From Synanceia verrucosa (lineage: Eukaryota > Chordata > Actinopteri > Perciformes > Synanceiidae), in contig CM056556.1 in NCBI GenBank assembly GCA_029721515.1, positions 19,224,645 to 19,288,644 of the forward strand: a stretch of 64,000 nt of DNA, written 5' to 3'. A program made the position numbers and the translations under genes. Position 1 is the first letter of the stretch, and each line of letters begins with the position of its first letter. Below the pieces are notes generated by a model. That model was not told the origin of the DNA. It saw nothing but the letters and a program-made list of their open reading frames with translations, and made no database searches. This document shows positions 49,101 through 61,100 of this stretch, one piece after another.

Positions 49101-52100
49101 GACGATATGATACGGACTTCTGATTGGCCATTGCTAATGATACAGAGAATGGATGACATCATCGATCACACACACACACACGCACACACACACACACAAC
49201 TTAACGTCAACTACAACAAAGGAGGCACAGATATTTCAATACATTGCCTTCAGTTATATCTATGACATTAAAATCCATCTTTCAAAAGTAGACCAATGAA
49301 AAACTCGGAAAAACCACGGACACAGACAACGGTGCGATAACAGAAATGGCAGAGTTAATTTACCTCTGAGAACATCAACTGAACATACTGTACAACTGAA
49401 GTTGAAATTTGTGCAGAAATAAATGTTGTAGCTCCTCAAGACCAATTGAGGTTTTCCTGTGTTTTGTGACACTATAACAGGTGGAAGAGCTCCCGTATCA
49501 AACTCTCTCTCAACATTGTGATCAAAGACAGACCCATTCTACTGCTAGCGCTGTGGCCATGAACAAACTTCTTCTTGTGCGATGAAAACAGTCCTTTCTG
49601 TTCAGGTTCCCATGTAATAGACAATGAAACTGTCCATACACATCACTCCTCTAAAGGAACAATGTGTCTTCCCTTTGTTCTCATCTTATCCAGAGTATGC
49701 TTGATTCTTCAAGAGTACAATTTTTAACATAACATTAACCCATTAAATCACATTAAGTCACATTCTCCCTCTCCTGTTCCACTGCATTATTCTCATTTCA
49801 AAACAGATTATATGAACAGATGGCATTACTCAGACAGATGCATCAAATGATCTTTCATGGCAGAGGAGTCATTTTGATATAAGCCTATGTTAGACACGTG
49901 TGCAGGGTGCAAAATATCACCAATGCTAAGTTAGCGCTTCAGGGTTTTTCTCATTCATTTTTCTCATTTTGACTATCTCATTTTGAATCTAATCTGTGAC
50001 AATATGCAACAGCAACGTCTTGCTTCCTAGATATAAATAAAATGAATTGCAGACCCGTAATAATTAAAATAATAATGATCAATGATTCATTCATGGACTC
50101 TTAGCGCTACGAGCCTCTTAACTGAATCTGGGAAATGCAGCCATTATTTGACACTTGAATTTACATTACATTATTTGATTCATTAAAACACCTTAGTAAT
50201 GATCAATGATTCATTCATGGACATGATAATATTAAATTGATTTGGATTTCTATGGATATGTTATCATTTTTTTATTTGTCCACATAAACATGTTACAATT
50301 AAACTTTTAACTTCTTGAGTCCTTAAAAGCTGAAATTGTTAATTGACAAATAGGTCACATGCATCACCGAGGACATATAATTAGAAACTGGTGATGTGAT
50401 TTTCCTGCAAAAATCAAAAGGCACAAAAATGTGGGATGAACTAGAACAATATGTCCTTAGTTCTGCAATAACTTCAGAATCCAAACAGTATGGCACCATG
50501 ATTACTTCAGGCCTCATTAAGTACTGTGTGTGTACTAGAAGAGTAACTCACCAGTTCTTTAAGCTCTCTCTGTCTGTCGCAGAGCTGCTCATACATGCGG
50601 AGGCCCACTTGAGTGCTCTCTAGGGTGGAGATGATCTGGAGCTGAGTGTCATTGTTTTCAATGATGTTGTACTCCAGCATCAGACAAAGGATCTGAACAC
50701 ACATGGAAACAAATACAATCTTTTAAGGGGCACTTTAAAGTAAAACAACATTTCTGGAGGGATTTAGTCATGTATGAAAAAAATAACCATGAGGATGTCA
50801 TAGTGATTTCATCGGGGTTGTCTGGCTAGAGCCTGAAGACTGCAAATTTATAAGGAAGCCTGTGTTGCAAAAAGTGTCCTGAAAAAAATCTTGTAATGCC
50901 AAATCCCTAATTCAGTCAATTTAATCTCAATTTATTCAGCTGTTAGTGAAACCAGTACTGAAACTATAGTGTAAAGATTAATTGATTATTTCTCAAACAA
51001 CAGAAAATTGATCTTGCCTGGTTTATGCTTCTGCATCGTGGCGACGGCGGAGCTACGGCGTAGACCCGACGCCGTCGATGAGCATTCGAAGCTCTGCTTC
51101 AAGGGAACCCGTTGTTCTGCAATTCACCGCCAAGTCGCTAGGGAGGTGTGGCTGTGTCTTTGTGTGGTTTCGGGTGGGCTCATATCGGATTCCTTGGTTT
51201 TCTTCCGGTCAGACAGTAAACAATGGCAACTGAGATGGAGTGGGTGTTTCTGGAGCTGGAGCTCATTGAATTTTCTGACCTCCTCGATTATTCTCTCTTC
51301 GGATTGGTCTATTTCGTACCGCTCGTACCGCTCCAAAATAGCTTTTAAAAATGGCGGTGTTGTTGACCGGAATAAGCAATCGCGGAAATGACGTTCTGAG
51401 CGGACCAATCACAATCCTTGCCGTTCGCGTCACAACGCGTTGACGCGACGCATAGTCAGGATTTTTTGGAGGTGTGCGTCAGGCTACGTTGTAGGGTCTG
51501 CGTAGAGGTCTGCGTCGACGGCGTAGCTACTGTATTTATGAAAAGAATGTAAGAATGTCTCTTTTCCTTTTCATCCATTTCACGTTACAAATTAACACTT
51601 TCACATGCTCTTTGGTGGATTGTTTTTTTTGCTGAATTTCAGGAGAAGCTTGAACAGATACAGAAAAGATGGTTAATCTTGTTGTTAAATCACGCACTAA
51701 TTTCAACAGCCTTAATTCAAACAAAAATATGAACGACGGGTGAAAGGACAAATGAACTTCAGGACCTGCACTGTATCCTGACCACCCCCGTATCCACTTG
51801 AGCACACAACAGGTGTGTAATCTACAGTATATTAATCCACTCTGAGAATATGCGAAAAATTCAGTTACGTTCAATACGTATCCATGCGTAAATACGCAGC
51901 GCACCAGGCACTGCAGCTGAGGGACAAATTACACCAGATTGCCCTCCGTTGGTGCCTGATATCTGTGAAATGTGGTGGGTTTGGACCGTTGATGTGTGTG
52001 TGTGTGTGTGTGTTTGTTTTTTTTTTGTGCCCTGACGCATTTTTGGGTGTGGTAAACTATCTCGTATGGACATGCAGATGTGGAATATGCGGACAAATTA

Positions 52101-55100
52101 TGATAAATGATAGTTGTGATTTTTCACACTTGTTATTCCTCCTAACGTTACTTATTTTTTTATTATTGTTATTTTTCTTCTGTCAGATTGCAGTGCTTCA
52201 CTTGTGCCACAGCTTTGAGCCCACAGAGCCTTCATAAAACATAAATTAAAGATTCAAAGTGTTTATTGTCAAATGCAAAGTAAGGACTCATTTCCCTGAA
52301 GAATGAAATTCATTCTATTCTGTCACCAATTAAAACTAAATAATATAAATCTGAAGTGTAAAACAGATCAAAATATGTATATATTTTAATAAATCCCTGC
52401 TTATTGTAATATTAATTTGACTGTCACAGCTGGATCTGTGAGTGATCGGTCACTACAAAGACTGTTACGAGTGGGTCAGCTCGATCGTAGAGTTCCTTCT
52501 TCGTGATAGAGCCTCTTAGCGCTAGGTGCGCTCTGGGAAACACCTTTTTCTTTCACAGGAGCCCTAAGAGCATTTCCACGACGCTCTTAGCGCTACGAGC
52601 CTCTTAACTGAATCTGGGAAATGCAGCCATTATTTGACACTTGAATTTACATTACATTATTTGATTCATTAAAACACCTTAGCTGGAAAATTGACCGTAG
52701 GTGGCTTCCGGGAAGATGGCGGAGGGGATAGCAGCTTGAGTCACTAGCTCTCTGAAAGTCGGTTAAACAAACCCCATAAGCTGCAGAGAGTGAGTGGAGA
52801 AATTAGGGCGCAGGGCGCACTGATCACAGAGCTCCAGGATCGAGTCTCGGATATGGAGGATTGGAGAACGGCGGTGAGCGAGGTGGTTCTGGCGCAGGAG
52901 GTCCAGGTGAAGGCGCTGCAGGACAGGATGCTCGATATACAAGCGCGGTCAATGCGAAATAACATACGAGTGTTTAACTGCCCAGAATCTGCAACAGATG
53001 GGAAGTCTGTGGTTAAATTTCTGGAGGAACTGATAAGGGCTTCGGTTGTTTTTTTCCCGACGGGACTGAGCTCGGCATAATGAGAGCGCACCGAGCACTT
53101 GTTCCGAAACCGACAGATCCCTCAGCGCCACCCCGGTCAATTGTGGCCACTTTTCTGCAGTTTGATACCAAGGAGCTGGTGCTGAGAAAGGCGTGGGCGT
53201 CGGAGGTGAAAGTGGACGGCAGGCGGATTGGTTTTGATCATGATTACCCACCGGAGATTGTGAAGTTGAGGAAGGAATATATTCCACTGAAGAAGATCCT
53301 GAAGCAGGAAGGAATATCCTTTTCGTCTCCGTTCACCAAGCTAAGGGTCTATTGGCCGGAGGGAACAAAAACATACACAAGTGTGGAAGAAGCGGCGCGG
53401 GAGATCAAGGCGAAGGTGAAGGGCAGAGCATCGGCCAGCAGAGGGTCAGACTCGCCCCCGCGGGACGAGGCGTCGGCGCAACTGGGAGAGGAGATGTCGG
53501 GAGAAACGGCGGGGGAGAGAGGCAAGCATCGGAAGAAGGAACTGGTCGAGGCTTGGTCCCAGCTGTTGAAGAGGACGGGACGGAGCAGAGGCGCGGCGAC
53601 GAAGGCTAAGGAGAAGATGAAGGCTCAAGCGCAGAAATGAGTATCCTGGACAGAATGGGACTATAGAGATTGATAAAAGTTGGATACTAAGGTTAGTTGA
53701 GAGTACAAAGATGGAGTGGGTTCGTTGTGATGTAAGGGTGTAGGGGTTAGATTAACATGATTTACTGACTGGAGGAGAGTTTAGTTAGTAAGCTTGCTTT
53801 TTCTTTTGTTTATGGCTAGACGCTGGACACCAAGTGTTGGTGATGTTTTCAGATCTAGGGAAGAGGCCTTATTTAGCGTAAGGATAGGCTCTTCAACCCG
53901 GTTTGAGGGAGGAGGGGGGTTAGTGAAACCGCCCCGTTGGTGGAAGCTCTTTTGGTGTGTGTTTTGTGTTTTTGTTTTGTTTGTTTTGTTGTGTGTTTGG
54001 AAATGACAACGGGATGTAAATGATATGGTATGCATAAGTCATGAGAAGATGGTTATATGGTTATGGGAGTAGTTAATGGCTAACGTAATGGGTGTAATAT
54101 CGCTGAATGTCAATGGTTTGGGCACCCCTGTTAAGAGAAAGAGGGTTATGATGAAACTGAAGAAAGAAAAAAATCAGATCTATTTCCTAAAAGAGACACA
54201 TATGACAAATGAAGAACATTTAAAGCTAAAAAGGTTTGGGCATAGGAATGCGTATTTTAGTTCATTCAAGAGTGGCCGGAGGAGAGGTGTGATAATTTTG
54301 ATTTCAAATACAGTGACATTTGATTTTGAGAAGGAAATTAAGGATAGAGAGGGGAGATATATCATTGTAGTGGGTAGATTGGATGGTGAACCGGTAATGC
54401 TAGTAAATGTGTATGCACCTCCAGAAAGTGACAAAAGCTTTTTTATGGATTTGTTTAACATTGTAGCAACAGAAGCGAATAAAGGTATATTAATAATGGG
54501 GGGAGATACAAATGTAGCACTGAATCATAGGAAGGACACAACGAGTGTAAATAGAAGCAAAAAACATTTAGCTTAATGTGTTAATATGACATTGCAGGAA
54601 ATGGGTTTACTAGATGTGTGGAGGGTTATGCACCCAACCGAGACTAGTTTTACACACCATTCAGCAGCTCACAAGACCCATTCTAGGATAGATCAGTTCT
54701 TTGTAAAGGAAGAGGATGTTTATAGAGTCAGTCACTGTGAAATAGGAGCAGCAGATGTGTCGGACCACAACCCAATAATTTTGAAGATGAGTATCAATAA
54801 CAGGAAAAGGCAAACGTTGTGGAGGCTTAATGTAGGGATACTAAATAATGAGCAGATAAAAGAGGAAATTAGGACTGAGATTAAGACATATATAGAGGGG
54901 AATAATAAGGGAGAAGTAGACCCAACTATAGTGTGGGATGCACTGAAGGCTGTGACCAGGGGGAAGCTAATAGCACGGATGGCGCGAATGAAAAAGGCCA
55001 AGTTGGAAGTGTATAGGACGAACCAGGAAAATTTGAGGAGACTGGAGAAAGAGTACCATAATACGAATAAGGAAGAAACCTTTAATCAAATTAAAGAGGT

Positions 55101-58100
55101 CCGGGCAAAAATACAAGAAGCTCAATTAGATGAGATCGAGAGAAATAACAGATATATGAAACAGAATTATTATGAAGCGGGTACGAAAGCGACCAAATTA
55201 CTTGCGAGACGTATACGAAAACAACAGGAAATGAGTAAGATCAGCAGAATTAAAGATCCGATGACAGATGAGGTCAAAATGGGGAAATAGAAGGGATATT
55301 CAAAAAGTATTATGAGGATTTATATACACAACCGGAAATGCCAGGAGAGGGGGATATGAGAGAATATCTGGAACAGCTGGATTTGCCATCTATAGGAGAG
55401 GTGCAAAATGCCGAAATTACGGCAGTGATTGGAGCGGAGGAAGTGATGGATGTGATTAGCTCCTTTAAGAATGGCAAGGCACCCGGGAGTGACGGCTTTG
55501 GTATCGAGTTCTACAAGGCATACAGGGAAGAGTTGGTGCCGCTACTGGTAGCATCATTTAATTGGACACTGAAGGAGCATAAGATCCCTCCATCATGGTC
55601 TGAAGCGATAATCACAGTGATCCACAAACAGGGGAGGAATAAGGAAATGTGTGGGAGTTATAGGCCTATCTCCATGCTGAATGTAGACTATAAAATTTAT
55701 ACTAAAATTGTAGCTAGAAGGTTGGCCAAAATAACGGAGGAGATGATTGGGGAGGAACAGACGGGGTTCATATTGGGGCGCCAGACTCACGACAATGTAA
55801 GAAGGGCCATACATATTGTGGAGCAGGCACGGAGGACGAAAACAAGCACGCTTGTGGTCTCTATAGATGCTGAAGCCGCGTATGATCGTGTCTCGTGGAG
55901 GTTTTTATATGCAGTGCTGGGGAGATTTGGTTTCAATGAGCAATCAATAAATTGTATAAAATCGATATATCAGCGACCTACAGCTAGAGTTAAAGTTAAT
56001 GGAAGTCTATCTGAAAGCTTCGAGCTACAAAGGTCGACGAGGCAGGGCTGCTCTCTTTCCCCGACATTGTTCACTTATTTCATAGAACCATTGGCACAAG
56101 CAGTGAGGCAACATGAGGGGGTACATGGGGTGGTGTCAGGGGGAGAGGAGCATAAGATAGGTTTATTCGCCGATGATGTCATAACGTTCCTCGAGCGACC
56201 AGATGAGTCACTTCCTGTTTTAGGCAAAGTGATAGAGGAATTTGGGCGGTTCTCTGGTTACAAGATAAATATAGCTAAGACACAGGTGCTGACATTGAAT
56301 TATAATCCAAGTAGAGCGGTGAGAGAGGCATTTAATTTTAATTGGAAAAATTGGAAAAAAAGTATTAAATATTTAGGAGTAAATATAACCAAGCATATGT
56401 CTACATTGTTTGAGGCTAATTATAGTAAAATAAACCAGGAGATATGGAAAGGTGGTCGACTTTGCCTTTGGAGTTTAGTGCTAGGCTGGAAGCTGTGAAA
56501 ATGAATATTCTGCCGAGGGTTTTGTACCTTTTCCAGGCCCTTCCAATAGAGGTCCCTGCAAAACAGTTTGCAATGTGGGATAGACAGATCTCAAGGTTCA
56601 TATGGGCGGGTAAAAGAGCTAGGATAAAGTATAAAACTTTACAACTACCGAAAGAGAGAGGGGGCTGGGGTCTTCCACATTTGGAAAAGTACTACTATGC
56701 TGCCCAGTTAAGGTACATTGGCTGTTGGTGTGACAGAACATATACTGCTAGATGGAAATGCATGGAAAGAAGATTACACGAACAGCCAATTCAAAATATG
56801 TTGGGAGACGTACAAACATTCAAAAAGATGAAGTCACAATTAGACCCAATCATAAAGTTCACGTTGGAGATTTGGTATAAGATAGTTAAAAGATATAAAT
56901 TGGAAGAAGATGTTAAAATATTAAGATGGGTGGCTTTTGATAGTCAATTTGAACCGGCTAAGAGTGGGAAAGGATTCCAACAGTGGAGCGCTAGAGGGAT
57001 GACAGCATGATGTACTTTGATTAGGGAAGGTCAACTGCCAACGTTTGGGGAGTTGAGGGATGAATATGGATTGGACAACAAGGAGTTTTTTTTATGTATT
57101 TACAGTTAAGGGATTACTATGTGAAGGAGATAAAAGGTAAAGTCCCGTGGGAGATGAATGGTGTGATTCAACTTATGATAAATAAATATAACGGGAAAAG
57201 GATTCGGGTGGTGTCGGGAGTGTATCAGAAATTGATGGATAATGAGAAACATACGACAGATTATATTAGAGAAAAGTGGGAAAGGGAGTTTGGTATTGAA
57301 ATTACGGGTGAGGATTGGACAAGAATGTGGAGAACACACCATTCATCGACTAACTCGAGGATATGGAGAGAATTCTCGTGGAAGAACCTGAGTAGATTTT
57401 TCATAACACCACAGATCAAAAGCAAACAGGTCAAGAGACAAATGGGGTGTTGGAGAGATTGTGGAGAAATAAATGGAGACCACTCACATATTTTCTGGAA
57501 ATGTGTTAAAATACAAGGTTTTTGGGAGATGCTGAATGACAGGTTGAAGGAGATACTGGGTTATGAGATACCATTGGAGGGGAGAGTGTTATACCTTGGG
57601 GATCTGGAAGGAGGGGGGGTGCGGGAGGAGGACAGAGACTTGGCAAAAATTTTACTGACGGCAGGAAAGAAAATGATAACGAGGGCATGGGGACAGACAG
57701 AGGTGCCAAAGTGTGAAGCCTGGGTTGCTCTGGTGGACGAGATATTCGTAATGGAAAGAATGACACATAGACTGAGATTGCAAGAAGAACTGATGGAAAG
57801 AAGATGGGCTAAATGGATGGTCTTTAAGGGGCATGATTAGTGAGAAGTATGGATTTATGTATACTGTGATATGAAGGTGGGCGAGAGATTGTGGGATGTC
57901 GTTTCCGTTTGTATTTGTTGTTTTGTAGGTGTTTAGGGTATTTGATTTTAATTTATTTTATGTGGGTCTGTTTCATGTTGTTATTTTCATTTTGTACTGT
58001 GAGATTTATGTGTTCTGTTGGAAAAGTTAATAAAAACCTGAGTGATAAAAAAAAAACACCTTAGCTGACTCCTGTTTGTTGCACCTCACATCAGCCAAGA

Positions 58101-61100
58101 AAAAATGGCTAAATACCATGCTAATGCACCAAGAGACCATGATAAATTAATAAGATTAAAAAAAAGAATGTTAACTGACAAAATAATTAACAGAAACATA
58201 AACTTACACATGCAAGGGGAAAAACACATTAAAACAATTTCAGTATAAGGCTGCAACAGAATGGTGAAGAAGTCTGAACACTTTCTGAATGTATCGTACC
58301 TCCACCATGGTCTGGTTTCCACGTAAGGCAAGCAGCATGCAGGGGCCCAGCTTGTTTTCAGCCAGCGAGAGCAGGAACTTCTTGGTCTTATAGCAGGAGC
58401 CCATCAAGATATGAACCTGGCAGAGATGAAAAGGAATGGAGGGCCAGTGGCAAGCAACCATGCATTAACAGTTGAGGTTGACTTTGTGTGTGTCCATACA
58501 CTCACCATACTGGCAAAGAGCTCTCCGTCATCATCACAGGCCACACCCCCAGGACTGTAGAGCTGAAACCAGCCATCTTTACCTGAACGCACACTGAGTA
58601 GGCAGGAATGAACCTGGAAACACACACATGCACGTGCGCCCACACATATCCATACAATTTCTCTGGTGAATCGCAACAATGAAACACTTGAAAATAGTGT
58701 TAAACATATACTCACCTCCTGCCTCGGGTCCCCCGCAAATCTCTGAATAACATATTTTAGTTCCCTATTTAGACAGAAACATAAGAAACAAATGTCTGTT
58801 TTCAAACCGGAATCTACTTGAATCTGTGAAAAACAGTTTACTTACTTTGTGAATTTGGCATGTGCAAGAGCCCTGGAGAGACAAAAGATAAAGACAGATG
58901 TGAGATATTATGTCCCATGACAACAGGTGCGCAACAGGTGTTCTCAGTGTTGGAAAAACAACAAAGTCGTCTGCTGGTTATTGCAAATGAAGCTCTGGGT
59001 GAGCCAGTCTTTACAAAAAAGAGTTGGGTCTGCTTATAGCCAGTTATGGTGGACTCTATGGGGAAAGAAATACATAGTCTCCCATTCTTGTACCCCCAGA
59101 GGCATGTTGTGGTACCTCATCCACATCAGAAGCCAGTCCCCAGCAGGACGTTCCCAGAAACACATATACATCCCTTGAGACGGTGATGTGAGGGACTGGA
59201 AGAAAATGAGGAATACTAATACTAACGGTAATTCACGTATGAGATCCATTAAAGATTGTGTAGCTACACACTAGATTTGTATGATTGAAAAAAAAAATCT
59301 CTGCCCTTCAGAGATAGGTCTCTGGGAGATCAACAAGAATACTGACCTTATGGGAGTGGCTAAAACAATGCTTTGAGATCTGATTGAGCAGATCTTGCAG
59401 CCCTTGAGCTTCCACAATGACAGCGTGACAGTCAACCCAGTGACAAAATCCGAACGTCATTGGGTAATTGAGCGGGACACCCTTCATACTGCAGGTGAGC
59501 TGAGCTGAGCAGATAAATTCTCGGGTCAATTGAGTGTCAACTGACCTGGGTCAAAATGCTGCGAAAACCCTTTCACACTGCACAAAAATCCTGCATTGAA
59601 CCTGGTCAGTTTTCATGCAGTGTAAAAGGGACTTAAGTGACATTTATGGTATTAAATCTTTGCCACATTCCTGAGCGAGCAAAATCACAACAAAATCTGC
59701 ACGCTCAACTTCACCTGTGCTCATTTAACACAGAAGCTTGACATTTGTGCTGCAAAAAAAGCAACCACTTAGATGACTGAAGCTGGCTGACTGGCTGTTT
59801 TGTCTCCAATGACGTCATTTCTAACCTTCAGATTACATTATGATGACTGTCTAAAGCATCCATTTCTTGAGGAAGTTCCACCACACAGATGCCAGGTGAG
59901 GTGCAGTTGAGTCTGCAGCTATAAAGCTGGTGTCAGCTAATGCTACTACAAATGGCTGATTTTTTTCCATTTGATCTCTTGAGAATTACTTATGGCATTG
60001 TGGAAGCACGATGAATTACTCTTAGTTTTCTGTATTATAGGGCTGCTGTGTTATATCTCCTCTTATCTTGAGACAATATGTAAATACACACTCTTTAGGG
60101 AAGGGAATGGGCTGCAGCAGGCTGGCGAGGGCAGGTCTCCAGTCATCATAGTCGGACCTGACAGAGACAGACACAAAGACATAAACAGTCAGTCAGATAA
60201 ACAGTCAGTGTAGCAATGTAAAAAGGAGGGTGTAGCCTAGAAAACTGGAGAACAAGCTGCAGCAGCATCACATTACTGTGGTCCTCCTTCAAAGTCAACC
60301 AACACACTCCATGACCAAAGTAGTATGTGAACTGCAGAGTGTAAAATCATGGTATCATCAGCCACTGCCTGACATCCGTTGCTCCTCAAGTAGTGTTATT
60401 ATGGCAACAATAGGATATGAGGGAGGCAAACATCATTATCATGGGTTAGGGTTATCCAGGTTGAGGTAAATCGAAAAGAGCAAATAAGAGTCAACTGGAC
60501 TTGCGTGGCTTTTTTTTGCTTTTTTGAGACATTATCATTGTTTTGCACCCAATGGCTTACATTACCACAGCCTCACACACATTCAAAGGTACAGTCTCAT
60601 ATTTTGGCCCTGTTTGCAGTCTTTTACGGTAAGAGTCATAACAGAAGATTAAAAGTAACGTCATGTGTGAGAATTCAGAGCAGACATAGGGCCACAGACT
60701 GGGTGTAGGGAGAAACTGCTCACTCCGTTTTATCCTAGTACCGAGAGTTTAGACTTTTAACTAACATTGACCTTCTGAGCTGGCTCTGGGAGATTATTTC
60801 ATTAATACTCTGTAGAAAAATCTGTAAACTCACAGCATCTTGAGGATGAGAGCGTAGCAGCCCAGCACTCGGTCCGCCTGCGCTGGTAGCTGGATGGATA
60901 GAGTATTGATGGCTGGGCTGACGAGCAGACAGTCAATGAGGTTGGGTTCGCTATCACCCCCTGATGAACAACCCTTTTGCCTGGTGTTGGCTGAGTTGTT
61001 ACTTCGCTCCAGCTCTACCAAGATCTCGCTGGAGTTGATAACAGAGGGAGGAGGGGAGAGGGGCAGGGAGGGCATTGGGGACGAGATGGGAATGGACAGG

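Larger units (their letters stand above)
52686..58052 (+). mobile_element. L1/Tx1-type LINE, 5.37 kb, with 15-bp target duplication, antisense to cmip
   Basis: It is flanked by the perfect direct repeat AAAACACCTTAGCTG at 52,671-52,685 and 58,053-58,067. It starts near a GTGGCTTCCGGGAAGATGGC-type 5' end, contains ORF1 and ORF2 remains in order, and ends with GTTAATAAAAACCTGAGTGA followed by an A-run. The ORFs carry several breaks, so it is no longer autonomous. It lies in the intron between cmip exons 58,300 and 50,692. Confidence 0.95.

Noticed and set aside
52440..52590. Possible tRNA- or 5S-derived SINE head (GATCGGTCACTACAAAGACT...)
   Set aside because: I could not find convincing A and B box promoter elements or a cloverleaf, so no RNA-derived SINE is claimed.
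53352..54035. Additional frames overlapping LINE ORF1 and its 3' spacer
   Set aside because: Out-of-frame shadows of ORF1 or unsupported spacer frames.
58927..59178. Plus-strand 83-codon frame in a cmip intron
   Set aside because: No recognised domain, no splice signals in phase and no repetition elsewhere in the window.
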